Source of the DNA: Pelargonium cotyledonis
Taxonomy: Eukaryota > Streptophyta > Magnoliopsida > Geraniales > Geraniaceae
NCBI GenBank assembly: GCA_036897625.1
Contig: JAYMTA010000013.1
Coordinates: 59,137-123,136, forward strand
DNA length: 64,000 nucleotides
Direction: 5' to 3'
This document shows, in pieces, positions 1-14,617 of this stretch (within the stretch, counting starts at the first letter, position 1; every line of letters starts with the position of its first letter). The notes under the pieces are model-generated. The model saw nothing but the letters and a program-made list of their open reading frames with translations. It was not told the DNA's origin and did no database searches. The position numbers were made by a program, and so were the translations under genes.

Positions 1-3000
1 CGTTTAGCAAGTCTTCTAGCAAGCTCTAATATAGTATTATGCCCTTTATTCAAGGCCACCTAAGGTAATCCGACTCTTGAGGGGTAGTTCATACACTTTA
101 AAATCAATTGGGTAAAGTGGCATCCAACTAAGACGAATAGCGACGGTTCAAATCCTACCGTTGTAGAGTCCAAAAGTATGAACTAAGCTTTGTTTGGCTA
201 AAAGTCAAAAAAGAATTTTCTATTTTTAGAATTACTTTGTCTATAAACTGCGGGTGCTCCCAGAAAAAAAGTCTGAGTTTGAGCGCAATAGAGGACTTGC
301 ATAGGACAAGGTCTAGGCAAATTCGTCTATATTGGTTAAGAGAAACTATGAGGGGAACATACTACTAATAAAAGCCATTGGGAAATAAGAAATATACTCA
401 GAAACTTCATAAATTACCAGCCCCAGCTTTGCAAATTTAGCGATTCGAAATATTTTTCTTGTATTTTTAAGCTTTAAACTTTTGCTTATTGTCAAATCTC
501 CTGTCAGATCAAACTTCACTTTCCATATATCCTGGGGGCCCTTTTGAGTACTAAGAGTAGGTGGGAATTCCGTGCTATTGGGATAGCAAGAGTTTTCGTT
601 TTAAGGTAGTCATCCTTTCCCTCGCAAGTTTTTTTGTTAGGTTATAGAGTGGAAAGCCGTTAAGAAATAGAAAAGGGAAGACTCGAGGTACTAAACTAAG
701 ACAAAGAAGGGCCGCTTAGCCAGAGAATTCTTATTTGTAAAAGTAAATTGGTGAGCAGTCGTAAGGTTTTAACTACTAGAAACTCAGAATACAGAGTAGT
801 CCCTTTTGTAAGTTTATAGGATAAGATTGTCTGAATTTCTTGCCTCGGATACCTATTGAGCAAAAAGTTAATGAAATTCTAAAAGAAAGGACCCTATTAT
901 ACTCAGGAGCACGCGCCTAGTAAGTTTCGCAAGTTAGAACAAGATATTAAAGGACACAGCGGCTGGCGGTTTAGGTCCCATAACACTTAGGGAGACTCCT
1001 AAAACTATCTATAAGAAGCTCCACTTATTAAGAAAAAAACTGGAACAACTAAATTCCTATATACGCTTTACTCTCTTACAAGTCTTGCGTATTACGATAA
1101 GTCTTTCATGTAGACAAAAGGTCAGAAGAAACTAAGAGAAAAGCTATTCCATGTTCTAACAAGTCCAGGGAATTCCTACGAATAAAGGAGTCCTTTACTA
1201 AAAAGTAAGCAAATGCTTTCCAGATATATAAAATCCAGTAATATCCAACCTCTTTATATGCCCTAAGTTTAAAAATAAGTCCGATATTGACAACTTACAC
1301 TCTTCTGTTAACGACAAACTGCCATGCCAACCCTTGTAAGGAGAACGCCCTTAGTAGGGATATAGTGTATATATGAAGCCTAAGTAAGCGGGTCTAATGT
1401 TAATGATTGGTATTGAAAGCCAGTTTTATCCTATTATCACACATTATATCTTTTCATGTTTGTAGCTCAGTATTGTATGGAAGCCCTTATGATAAAAAGG
1501 GAGTTTACTACTCTTTTTTTTTTCCTAAGAAGATTTAGCTCGTAACTTATAGCAAGGGTGGTTTTTAGTAATACAGCTTTTTTTATGAACAAGTCAGTGG
1601 GGAACAGAAAATGGAGTTTAAAAAGGGTAAAAGTTTATTTGTAGAATAATGTCTCCAAAAAGCACTCTAATAGACTCCACAAACTGGTGTTTTAAGCGAT
1701 TCTACATAATAACCTTTAGTATCGACGCAAATATCCTAAAAAAAATTCACTCTTGTTCCTTGCTGTGAGTAAACCTCGATAAAATTATAATTAGGTGTAG
1801 CTCAACACGGTAAAAGGAGTTCCTTTATTTGCTGCTTTTTGGGCAGGAACTCTCTCGAATCGTATAAACTTCTTCTTTTATCTTTTACGATCAGGCTTCC
1901 TTGTGGCATATCCATAGATAACTCATACTAGAGTGGGTGGGTTTTACTTACGGGTAGAGTTCTCGCACTGGTTAAGAGTCAATAAATGGAATAAAATCTT
2001 ATATCGTAACGTAAGTTTAAAATGCTTGAAAAGGCTACGGCAATTACAGAAAAGGGGCCCGGACTTAACAATAAAACTATAATAGTACCCGCTTCTTTAT
2101 AGTTTGATCGACACACGGCCTTCAGTTTCTAATCTGGGTTTTAATCCTATATATCCTGCCCCACATCAGGTATCCTTTCTATAGTAGATAAATTTTACAA
2201 AAAAAAAAGTAAGGCTTTTTCCCTATACTTGTCAGTGTACCGGCGGTTGAAGTGTTCCTGTTGTTTATTAAAATACGCCGGGCGACTCAGGTTGGGCTGC
2301 TCTCGTTGAATGTGAAAACAAGGGTCCGTGCGTGCATTTAGTATAAAATAAGGAGCTTTATAGAAGATCTTCTTAAGCAAGGAAAGGTCTAAAGTCTAAG
2401 CTCTGTTTCCTTGTCAAGTTAGGTTTTATATTAAGTGTTTTTTTGACTCCTGAACTTAGTCGTAATCGAGAAACAAACAAGTCTGTCCTTTTACACACAC
2501 CCTATTTCAAAGCTAAAAAAGTAAGTTCTGCCAGTGTGTATCTTGAGTAAAATACGTATATTGGGAGCCCTCTAATTAATAGAAAAAGGATATATCTGAT
2601 TTTATAATAGCATTTATATAAGAATCCCGATGCTTCAAAGTCCAAGTTTAGAATAATAAAACGAGCGTTTTGGGGACCCTATATTGAGAATCTAGAAAGT
2701 TAATATCAAGCTAGGAATCTCCCTTTTAGTGCTACCTAAGCTTCTTACCGTTTTTCGTATTAATAATCTTCTCAATTAATGTAAAGTACCAAAAACAAAA
2801 AAACTAATCTTAAAAGAGGGCGTTTCCGCTCACAAGTGTTCTTTCGAAAAACCTTAAAATTTTAGAGCTCTTTATTTGGAGTGCTTCAGAGGGTATATCG
2901 TGTACTGATATGGGTGGAAAAAGGAGTCGTAGGGAAACCCCGGCATGAAAATTCTCTCAGTGTTTCCTCTATTATCAAGCTTTACTATCAGGGTTTCGCC

Positions 3001-6000
3001 CCAGAAAAAGGGATTCCTATTAAATGAGATTGCGTTTGTTACCTTTTGACTCTTAAATTAGACTTCTCGATCTGTAGGAAATCCGGTATTCATTTAGAGC
3101 AAACTCGAAATACAACTGAAATTAAGGGACATTTGTAAGATTATATGATATATCAATTTTAGTAAAATAATAGGAATGTAAAGATTCAAATTTGTTATGT
3201 GCTCTTAAATAAGGACTAGCAGCTAGTATTCACTCAAGGATATATCTGATTAAACCCTTGAATTTTTGCAGGGGCTCCTAGAGAGTGTAATGAAACCTAA
3301 AAACTAAGACTTTTTATACAATGCATATAATTTTATCATAACTTAATGATTAGGAAACCCTTACATAAAATTAAGCAAATTGTATCATTAGCGCTAACTC
3401 TATAACCCTCTTACTTCGAAACCAAGTCAAGCCTCGCAGCAAGGGTAGCTCCTTTATATTACAAGTATCCTTGGTATAATCACTCAATAGAAAAATTGCT
3501 TAGTAGGATAAAAGAGTAGTCTTTAATAAACTTTCTACTTTTTTGAGGATATATAACAAAAAACTACTAATTCCAGGATATACTCTATCCAAATGAGAAG
3601 CAAATACAGAATAGAAAAAAGGAGTGTATTAATTGGTAGAACATTGAAGATTCGCCTAATGGCCGTAGGTTCAGGTCTGCTCGTAATTAGAAGTTAATAG
3701 TTCTTAGAAGATGTATAATTTTGTCAAGTACACTGGATAGCTATCAACAGAATGAGACTAAAAGCTCTTGAAATAACGGGGGCAATCTAGTAAAAAGAGA
3801 ATCTCATGAATCGGATACGAAATTTGAGAGAAATCCGTATAAGATAAGCATATAAAGCAAAACTAAGTTGAGTAAACCAGTGTATACAAGTATAAAATAC
3901 AAACTTAAAAAAGTATACCATGTGGCTATGCCTAGAAGTATCAGAATTAAAACCCTGTAACATAAACCTGTCTTTACAACGAGACAACGCAGGATTCTTC
4001 AATCTTTGTTCTGGTTTATGTTGCTTTTACCGAATGGCTTAGAATGTGAAGTCCTTTTAATCTCAAGTTTTCCCTAATTGTAAGTCTATTTTTTATTCTA
4101 TTGACAACAAGGATCCCTGCAAGATATTTTAAAATACATGAGGAGGGCTGCTCTATAGCCTGGGTCGCTAAGTAATTTCCATATTTGGCGTAACGAGAAT
4201 AACCACCTTGTTTGACTTGAGACTTGTAACAGAATATTATGGAAAAGGTTTCAAAAAATTCTTATTTACCAGGAGACCCAAGACCCTCTTTTTTAAAATC
4301 TCTGTTTTTTAAAGTATAAATCCTAAATAAAGGAATACCAAATAAAGGTCTCGGACAAAAAGGGGTTAATTTTCTAAACGTAATAAAACTCTAAACAAGA
4401 TTTCTGTTGATAAAAATAAGGGACTTTTTTAAGTCCTATAGAATTGCTACTCTGAAATAAATTAAAAATAGCAAGACTTCGCCAGTACTCTTGCTTTAGC
4501 TATAAATAGTTGTACTTTTAGGACACCTGTGCAATTTACCAGGGCTTCCCGCCTCAGAGAAAGAGACTAGAGCTACTCAGACTATCCAAGGACACTTTCA
4601 TTAACCGGGATTGCTCTTATAAGCATACAAGTTAATACAAACCAGGTTCCTATTTTTTACCTTAAAGAACTAAAAAAACCTTCTTTATTCTTCTACCTTT
4701 TTTTACGTACGAAATAACCTTTTTTATAAAGACTTCAACATAAGAAATAAACACTTTCTCGACTTCATAGCTAAAAAAGGTTTTCTTAATGAGTGGACAA
4801 ATAAAATCTAACTAACCTACTGGATATAAAAATAGGTATTAAAAAAATAGGGATCCCTTGTAGTATAAATAAACATCAGGATCTCTGTCCCACCCAAGTC
4901 TATAGTAAAGCTGTCCTATCGAGAATTTAGCAAAAGAGTAGGTAACGAAAAGTACTCTTAAAACATGTTAACAGAAGTTTCTGACTCAGCATAGACAGGC
5001 TATATAAAGCTCGGTCAAGGACTTTCTTCCTCTCTTTATTGAGAGCCCCTATCCTCAGAGAATAAAAGAGATTCTAGTCTATTTATTATTAGCACCCGGC
5101 TAACCCGTTTATTGATTTTCTTATTCGGATTACATCGATAGATATTGAGAAACTAATAAAGTACTTTTCCCCAGGCCCCCTCTTAGAAGAGTCCCTGTTT
5201 TTGTTATCACCAAGTATTGTAAAGTGAAGTGCTCTTAATAATGTCGGGGTTTATTATGGGAAACATCACCAAAAGGGACTTACTAAAATTCAATGATATA
5301 AAAAGGACTCGCAGGCATTAACCTTAACACTAAGTTAGACCCGGTTTTCGTGTAAAATACTTCTAGTGAAAGCATGATAGGGCCACTTTATAGGGCGTTT
5401 ACTAAAACTAAAGTCATGTAAAGAACAAGACTATATGTATATGAGAGGCCTCGAACTCGTGTATTTTACTAGTAGCTATGTTAATGAAACTTGTACATTT
5501 GTTACAGATTACGATCAGAGGAGGGGAAAACTTAGCAATGGAAGCAAGGCTCTAAATCTGATACGGAGGAATTTATAACCTCCATATTCTAACAACTTAG
5601 CTTAGTTAATCAAGTAATTAAGTAATTCTAGGACCCTTCGTTTTTACTCTAGCGCTAGCACGCATTCTCTTACTCTTATTTATTAGGATCCTTCCCCCTG
5701 TCTTTGTAAGTCATATCTCATTTGTCTTCTAATTCAAAAGCTTCCTTATCAAGCGAATTCTTTAGTTCAACTATTGGAATTCTAGAAGAGTTTCCTTTAC
5801 AAAAAAAGGGGAGCACCATCTGGTCATTACATTCGTTATTATAACCTTTGATTAGTCAATGGATACCCATTTTGTGTACTTCTTTTTGTATGATTCCTTA
5901 ATTAGAATTCCTTGTAGATCTACGCTGTAAATAGACAATGAATAAACTAACTGACTCCTAATTACTTTAGAAGTACCTTACTAGATTTTGTTTAATCTCT

Positions 6001-6836
6001 ATGACAATAACCTCTAAACTATCTAAGCTAAAGACTGAATCCCTTTAATTTCTTGGCTTCAAACCTTAGCTAGCATTCTATTTTGTTCTGTGTAGGCAAG
6101 TAATACCTTGTCATATTTTTCAAAGCTTAGTCCATTATGTTCAGGTACTTAGAGAGTCAAACTCGTAGATAAATATTTTTAGATCTTGAGTTAGCTCCTC
6201 CTTTTTTCTTAGTATTGGCTCCCTCTTGTAACTCCGTTATAAGGAATTTTATAATTACGAAAAAGAATGGATATGCTCAATTCCTTCTTTTGACTATACA
6301 TACCTAGTTGCTCCTCTTTATAACTCAGCTCCTTTATAAAGTAATTCTCTTTATATATTTTCCTTTCTCAACTAAAAGGGTACCTTATACCCACCGGATC
6401 TTTTTGGCGTGCTTGGTAATTCCTTCTTAAAAATCCGAAATTAGGTAAGGAGCTTTCGTTAAAATATTAGCACAGCAGTTACTTGGGACCTATAATGACT
6501 CTATCTAGCAGCAAAAACCCCCATGCCCTTCCAACCACTTCCATTCATTCCAATGTTGTCTTGACTAACCTGCATCTTACAAGGGGTACGGAAATGCCCT
6601 TTTCAAGCCTATAATAACGTGCATGGATTCGAGTCCGTCCAAGTTGCTTTTGTTGGTATGATATGCTAAAGTAGTAGGTTGCTGTAATCTATAAAAGCTC
6701 TTAATCCTAAACATCTATCTTGAAGCATTTCTTAAGGTAAGGACTAACTTAATTTTTTAGTAAAGCCCTTGTCTTAATTATATCCCGGGAAAGCCTGAGA
6801 AAGAGAGTACATGTTATGAGTAACTCTTAATATTCA
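1..6836. other. Non-coding AT-rich region
   Basis: No supported gene. The longest frames (61-71 codons, for example on the - strand at 2195-2380 and 3787-4002) have no recognisable motif and fit chance for this base composition. A T-loop-like stretch at 145-155 has upstream D-arm-like sequence, but its anticodon stem does not pair. Short palindromes recur, for example at 1184-1196 and near 3005-3018. Confidence 0.6.
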
Positions 6837-6909
6837 TAGAAATGATTCGACTCGAACCGACGTATGTAAGTTTTGCAGACTTATGCTCTGCCACTCGACT
6901 ACGATTCCT
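6837..6909 (-). tRNA. trnC: Probable tRNA-Cys (GCA)
   Basis: Read on the - strand, this folds as a 72-nt tRNA plus discriminator base. The acceptor strands AGGAATC and CATTTCT pair at six of seven positions, with a C-C mismatch at 7:66. The anticodon stem TAAGT/ACTTA is perfect around the loop CTGCAAA, giving T33 and anticodon GCA, so cysteine. The D-arm keeps GAGTGG. The T-loop TTCGAGT is standard, but its stem has mismatches at 51:63 (C-A) and 52:62 (G-G). The anticodon loop and acceptor are convincing. The D- and T-stem defects mean it is a very divergent functional tRNA, an edited one, or a young pseudogene. No gene flanks it within several kb. Confidence 0.5.
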
Positions 6910-9900
6910 CACTAAATACCTAGTTATTTATGCTGCATTGATCAAGGTATTTTCCTAACCGCGTTTTATTAACTCTTATTACTCAAAAAGGGTAAGGGGA
7001 ACCAATAAGCAACTTCCTACTCTAAAGGGGAAATCAACTTCAGTTTTTTAAGGACCCAGTTATCGGGAATTTCAATCTATCAAAGAAAGGGTTTTTCTAT
7101 TAAATAAATCAGGAAAGTATAGAACAAGATTTCAGAGACAATGGCTGTTTTTACGCATTTCCAATTGGACTCCGACTTAGGACCTTCAATAAGAAATTTC
7201 CATATTCTTTGATTTCCTTAAAATCTCTTCTTATTTTTCCTATACTCCTATTGCCGGGCCCGCCCTCCGTTAGCTAGTACAAGCAACCTTCTCTTGACTA
7301 ACTTTCTTAAAGGGCTTTATAAATCAGATTTACTTCCTTATAGCATCCTTCTTTGTTTGGACTATAAGAAAGGGTTCCTTAGTGGAAAAGGTTATGCCTG
7401 GGTTTTAGCAGCAGATAAGAACTCCTTTTTGTAAGAATACTTGTGAGGTATATGTATGGATCTCTTTTTAATTAGGATAACCCAAAAGTCTTAATCTCGA
7501 AATCTAAGTATTTAAACCCCTTTGTGTGATTATCATACTGGCTTTTATTAAGTTCTAGAATTTTATAGTTTATAAAACAACATAGGAAAGTCAAATGCTT
7601 TTATTTCTATGTTAGATTGGTTTAATTACTTTTACAGTGTCTACGCTTACTTCTATCTTTACATTCTGTTTTGATTCGTCTCTGTTAACAGATTTTGACT
7701 GTATTATTAGTACTCTTTTGATTTATTCTATCCAAACACTTGTGGACAACCTCTCATAAATTTTAGTATCCTATCCGCTCTTTCATCCGATCCTATATCA
7801 ATTCTCCTAAACTTCGACTGGCTGGAGCTATATAAGTAAGATTACTCTCTTATTGTAAACACTATTTACGTAGGGAAATCCTGCTAAACACACCGGGTAA
7901 CACTTTAATAATAAAACCTGGTATAGCTCTAAAGTAATACCGATCCGGGGTAATTGTCTAATCCTCTTTCTAGTAAACTGTGGCTTTTCCTCTTTTTAGA
8001 CTCCTTATACTTTTAAACTCTCAAAAGTAGATGTGTGCTTACCATCTAATCTAGACGACAAGTACTTTATTCTATACCAGCTTTGCGTAGGCTGACATAT
8101 GGCCTTGCAGTCATCGAAGAGGTTGACTCTGTAGAGTTGTTTGAGTGTTAAAACAATAGTTTAAGGAACTCGATTTTGGCAAGCCTTACTTGCTTATTTC
8201 AAGTAATACTTGTCTGTATATTTAGCGAAAAACCATAATAATAATAATATAAGTATAAATTTATAGGTATTTATTTTAAAGGATCTCCTATTTTCCTTAA
8301 CTTAGATCAAAACTTGGTTAATGCTAATGCCAAATTAAGTAATAATTATTTTATTATAACTATCCTGTACACAAGGACTCTCTAGCTAGAGCTCTTCTAG
8401 TTTATTTTTGTCATCAGAATCACTTAGCTAGAAATCTTGTTCCTTCCTTCGTCTCAATTTGAGTTCTTTCCCATTTATTCTACCCAAGTACAGGTAAAAG
8501 AGCTATACAAAACAAAAGACTAAAACTCTTGTGTCAAGTATTATCATTACTCTAAAAGGCTCCTACTTATATCATGAAGAATATTATACTTATTTTGAGT
8601 ATTTCCTCTACTTTTTAATAAAAGATATTGAATTTTAATCTCAGAATTTTACAAGACCAACCGCTTCGAAACAAACTTATACCTGGAATTTGGGGATTAA
8701 GGGCAAGCAGTTATACTTTTCTCAAGACTAAATAAACTAGCCATGAATTTTTGCTTTTGTAAGGATTCTTTAGTGTTTTGTAAATCTTATAGATTTGATA
8801 ATCTGAGTTTTCTACAGCTCCGGGGAGATTCTTATACCTTTTTTAGTTACCGTAGCTTTGTTCTCCTCCTAATTGATAGGACTTTCTGACCGAATCTCCT
8901 GATCAAGCAATAATTCTTTCTTTGCTAGCATCTTTTCGACAAGCAAATTTAAATAAAGAGGCACTCCTTTCGAGGGTTGGATAACGTTCTCCTCCTCTAC
9001 TGTTCAATTCTTAGTTATCAATAGAGCTTCTAATTAGGTATCCAAAAGCTTAACTTGGGTATCCTGTTTTATACTTATTATGTCTCCGCCTGTTGTTAAG
9101 GTTCCTACTATAATACAGTTAATAAGATTTTTGGTTTAAATAAAAGTAACTAGTACGGAAGAGAAAAGCTAAATACTGGTGTTAAATAAACCGGATTTTA
9201 CTTGTACGTTTTTTGTAAGAGGGATTTTAGATAGAAAGACTGATTACTGAAACTAACTTCCTTCGGTAGAGATCCTCTTTTATTTAAGTCTTGGAAAGAG
9301 GAAAATATAATAGATATTTTGTGTTAGTTCTAAAAATTAAAGAGTGCGTTTTACGAGTCTCTTTTTCTTAAGCGATCCACGCGAATTATTTGATCTTTGG
9401 AAGCTTTTAAAGAGTAACCTCATAGAATTCCGTAGGGGTTTTTAAAGCTAGTCATAGCCTTGCCTGATATTATTCCAAAATTCCACTAAGTAGGGAACAA
9501 ATAAACACAGCCCTGCTTTTTGATCATAGAGTACTCCTTATATTTCTAAAATTGTGGGTTTCTTTATTCTGTAAAAGAATGTTGTTAATGAAAGCCTCAT
9601 AGATAGAAGTAGAGTCAAATGGGAATATTCTACACGAATCATGGTATACCCGTTTTAGGAAATATTATTGATATAAACCAATGTCAAACAGGGGTAAAAA
9701 AAGAAATTTCAAATACAAGAGCTTTTAAACTTCTTAATTTAGTTAAATAAGTATGGATACCTCTGTAAAGTTCTATCATTAGTTATTAGATTTTAAATTA
9801 AGGAATACTCAACTATTACAAAATATTACATGGGATAAGGCGATAAAATAAGTATTCTTAGAAGAGTATCTCTTTGGGCTGAAGTCCGTCTTGGTAAGTA

Positions 9901-12842
9901 ACTAGACGAAAATAATGTCTTATAACAATCTATAAATAAATATTATAGGGTTCCTTAAAGAGTATTCGCCAAGGATCTTGTACATACAAACAGGGTCTTT
10001 TGTATAGTTAGGGGATGCATACAGAAAGAAATAGAGTATTAAACTTCTCCGTATGGTTTAAAATAGGATTCCATTGAGAGACTCTTTTACTTAGTCTAGT
10101 CATGAAAGTTTTCTTAACTTAATATATGGAAAATTCTAGGGTATTGGCATATAGGATTCTGCTTAAATCTCTTAGTTAACCCGCTTTATTATGCATTCAA
10201 TTTTGCGTCAGCTTGCTATACTTATTATCTAGGCGAAGAGAATCCCCTCCAATTATATATCATGTAGGCCTCGTTCTCACACAATTTTGTGTGTTATATT
10301 ATCAAGCAGCAATGTTCAGTCTCATCTTACGTAGACAATTACATATTGTGTTTCAGTTTTTTACAATTAGTTCTTTATTTCAAGTATAGAGGTTACAAGG
10401 AATCTCTACTATAAAACCAGGGCACTAAATCTCTAATCTATATCCACTAGTGTACACCGAATCCCTTTTTAAAGGCTCGATACGAGTCCTCGGCAAGAGC
10501 TTTTGGTGTAATATTAGATAGACTTTATTAAGGGGCAAAGCTAGAAAAGGAATTAAAGATAGGCATAGGAGTCCCTTTGCTACGACAGGGTTCCAAATTT
10601 ATCAATGGTAAGATTCACGCATTTGGGTTTGAGTTAGTTTTGACACGGGATACCAAAATTCAACTTAGGATCCAGCAGGGGCTTCACAACACAAGATAAA
10701 GGAGCATTCAAAAGCACAAATGAACTAACAATTTCAAAAGAGGTTGTGATAACTACAAGGTATTCCAGTAAATAGTCTAGGGTTTCCAGTTTGTAAAGAA
10801 AAAGATAAAAACCTTTAGTCACCCGTTACCCTTTCGAGAGATCCCTATCTTATACACGAAGGAGAAAAAAGTCCTATCAAAAGCTTCAGACTGGGTACCC
10901 TACCTTATTTCTTCTTTTTAATCTATCCTGTTTATTCTGCAGCTAGTACAAATTCCCTTTCCCTTTTATCAAAGACAAGTATAAAACTCGATTCGATCTA
11001 AGTGCCCCGCTGCCGAACCCGGACTTTGAAGAAAGTATAGACACTTAGTTAAAGGAAAGGTTCAAAGGAGACTTGTGTATTATTTGTATTGATCCGAGTG
11101 TAACTTCGACGGCTAGATCATAAAGAATCCGGGTTTTTAGGAATTACGGAAATGAAATCGTTATAAGAATTGCTCGGATTAAGGGTATACTTGTAAGTTG
11201 TTTAAGCCGTGAGTTAGATTAGCTAGCTTATAGATATCTAAAATGAGTACCAACTCAAACAAGAGTGGAATAGCACTTGAACCCTGTACCGAGAAGAGAC
11301 CTTTACAATGAAATAGATACTCAATTTGTTGGAATTAGAGTAGGGTACTTACGAACTTCGATCTGAGGAACTGGTTGAAGAATAAGTAATCTATAATTCA
11401 CTGGATTCTCTGGGATATTCTATTAATTTAAACTGGTCTGTAAATCCTAAATTTTAACATGCTTTTTATAAAGAATATTGTCTCAAAATAAAGTATTCCT
11501 TTTTGAAATCTACTAGCATTAAATATTTGTTCTTCATATAGGAGAAACTTACAAGCTGCTAATTCATGAAATTCAGGAACCCCTGTTTTGCAAAACCAAG
11601 AACCAAGATATTTTATTTGATGAGAAAAATAAAAACAAATCTATTAGGTGTATCATGTAAGTGGAGAACCAAACAGTCAAATGAGACTAAAGCTGAGCGG
11701 AAACTGTATTGTTAAGGATTCTCTTAGTATAATAAGAATTGTTCTTTCACCAGTGAGAGCGAGGTCTTACTGACTTTAGTAATATAGGATAACCTTGCGA
11801 TATAACTAAGGGTATTCTTTTTTTTAGGACTTGGAACAAGTTTGTTCCTTATAAAAGTAAAAGCCCCATAAGGGAATACTCCCAGTTATGGCTTTTGTTT
11901 AAAGTACTTACCAATGCCGAGGATCCGCTAGATTTCTTTTGTGCAAAAAGTTTCCTCAAACTCCAATGTACGGGACTCCTATAAAGAGTTTCTTTACTTG
12001 ACATTTAACTCTCAGTACTAGAAATACAGAGAATATCTATAAACCACTTTTAGAAAGCATAAAAAACAAATTGTATTTAACGCAACCTCGAAAGCTGATC
12101 TATCCTAGAAAACAACTACTTACTAGGTTAAACTTCAAAGTCGGTAAATTAAAAAGCGCTTTAGTTTTAAAACACCTTTAGTCGACAAGGAGTCGCCCGT
12201 AAATAGGGAGTACTTCTGGAGTTTAAGTTATATAATAAATCCGTTTGTTGCCTTAGTGTAAATTATACAAAGTTTGGTAGTAATCTGGAACTCATTAGAG
12301 GGTAATAAACGAGAAGGATAGCTCTAATTTAGGCTTTGTAGATATCTGAAAGAATTTTTTTACAAAGTATGGTGGGGTTTCACCGAGGGATAGAGATAAA
12401 CCTAGAAAATATAGTTGACCTAGAACCCTTCTAGAATAGAAAGCAGTACAATAAGTCAAAAAGTCTCTTACTTGTAATGCCGGGGGCTCATAATAAGGGT
12501 TTTAGTGCTATTGACAGAAATCCTAGGACAATGCGCTTGTATTTATAGAGTCTTTTTTAGAATCTTTTTACTCAGTAAAAAGAGATCTAGACAAGAGAGC
12601 TTCTGGGTAGCTTAAGACCGAATATACTTAGTAAGGAAGTCCGCTCTGTTAGGGAAGCATATGTATCAAAGTTATAATAGAGTTAGTAGAACGCGCTAAA
12701 ATATGATAGAACAATTTGAAAAAAAAAAGTTTCGGAAAGTATATCAACCAGCTTTCCTTCTTTAAGGATTCTTTCTATAAGGAACCCCTGTTCAATATCG
12801 AGATCTCCGACCCTCGGCACTCGCGCGTATATCTTATTCCTT
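6910..12842. other. Non-coding AT-rich region
   Basis: No gene supported. An A/T trinucleotide run lies near 8236-8252. The only listed-size frame (62 codons, - strand, 10634-10822) has no family motif. The rest is unstructured AT-rich sequence with scattered short palindromes. Confidence 0.6.
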
Positions 12843-12956
12843 CAAGCAGGTTCGATCTAGGACCTTCAGGTTAATGCGAATCTAAGAGAGAAAGCAGTGA
12901 CATAGCGGAGATATAACGAACTTCTTGTAATTCGCTCTACCATATAATTTAGTATT
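12843..12956 (-). pseudogene. tRNA-like segment resembling initiator tRNA-Met, interrupted
   Basis: On the - strand the 3' half (about 12843-12880) matches bacterial/plastid initiator tRNA-Met around the anticodon and variable loop: CAT, then AACC, then GAAGGTC, then a T-loop-like TCGAACC. The 5' half (about 12925-12952) has GGTAGAGC as in a D-arm. Between them lies roughly 35-40 nt of extra sequence, just 5' of the anticodon, where a tRNA should have only a few bases. This could be a tRNA with an insertion or intron, or a decayed gene. The T-stem and acceptor are not convincingly paired, so I favour a broken copy. Identity as initiator Met is tentative. Confidence 0.3.
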
Positions 12957-14617
12957 TATTATGCGGATTCTTAGGTTTTATGTATACGAATTTAAAGGAG
13001 AATACCTTATTTGAATAACACATAGCGAAGTTACTATAGTAATATTATGGGGTGTTTGAATCAAAATTATACTCCTGCTTTTCTGAAAGGATCGATAACA
13101 TAAAAAGTACTCAAGGAATATATTAAATACCTGAATTGGTTTTTAGTATTCTAGCTTAAATACTCGGTATAATCCTATGATTGAAGTCAATTGACAGATA
13201 AGCAGTCTTCCGATACTCAGGGGGAGGGGGCAATAATCTGTTAATGCGAAGAAAAGTACATAATCTATTGCAACTCTAACCTATAAGAGCAGGCTCACCT
13301 ATTCAACCTTATTTTCAGATTCCATATTTTTGTCTTTAAGCCTTCAGACTTTGACTTATGAAGTTCCTATACAACAGACAAACTATAAGCCTTATCTTAG
13401 GAGCACCTGGGATACCTTTTCGGTTTCGGAATGTGTCCTTATTGTAAGGTTCATTATTACCGAGTATAGACCCTACTCTTTATGCAAGAGATTCCGGCTT
13501 AGCTTAGCCCTTTTTAATAAAGATAATTAGAATAGTAATCTAGCATATCGAATAGTTCCTCGTTCCATTCAAGAACTAAAAGGAGCTACAAAGCCCTGAT
13601 ACTGGGCCTTATATTTTAAACTATATATTTACAGTCAAGGCTCACTCTTTGTTGCTTCACATTTATTCTTTAATTAAAAGATTTTTTGGTCTACGAACAG
13701 AAGATACCTCTTTAGTTTAGTCCCATAAAGTAAAGGGAGTTTTGCAATTAGCACTTGATGAAGCTCCTATATCTACAACGATTCTTACCTTGCTTGCTAC
13801 TTTACAGAACCAAAGTACCTTTAAATATGTTAAGTTTAAGCTATTTAAATCTCGGTATACATAGTGGGTAAGTACCATAAAAGTTTGAACTGTTTTGCTC
13901 CAGGTTAATACTCTTTATTTAAAGAAAAGTAGTAATATAAGCCCCTTGTTGCATTGCATAATCCTAAGAATCCCGTAATAGCAAAGAAACCCTTTATCTT
14001 TATATAGTTAAAAGTTGGAAATCAGAATGCATTCTTTTTCTATCACAGACAACACATTTGATATTTTATAGTGTAAGAAATTCTTTCATTTTTCCTTTAG
14101 GTCCATATCTTATTCTTATTAAGATATTAGAGTTTTGCTGTACAAAGTCTTCCTTTATTACTAATTTTTGTATGTAATAGTTAACTCTTATCACCTGACC
14201 CTACCATTTTAAAGTCTATAAAACTTACAAAAGCGTTGAAATTAATGTCATATAGGTGTATAGAGTAATAATAGTCCTAGATTTCTAACTTTTCCACAAT
14301 CTCAAAAATACTAGGTCAACCCCCGAGTTATAAAAAGAAGCTTTACCAAGCAGATAAGCACTTCACATAACAGCCCCTTTTTCTTAAAATTCTAAGTTTA
14401 GCAAGGAAAGCTCCTATTCAAAAGATAGACTCAGCGATATAGGACAGTCTTCGGACTTACGTTATGTTTTAGTCAAGTACTAATCAAGTCAAGATTGCAG
14501 ATTATATAAATTTTACTTTTATTATGATTTTAAAACCAAGCCGGAATAGCTCACGTATAGGACTTTCACTGCGTCCCTTTTACTGTCCGAGGAAATGAGA
14601 CAAGAACCCTCTTTATA

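Noticed and set aside
94-166. tRNA-like GGTTCAAATCC with upstream GGGTAAAGTGG
   Set aside because: No anticodon stem or acceptor pairing could be found; T-stem only three of five.
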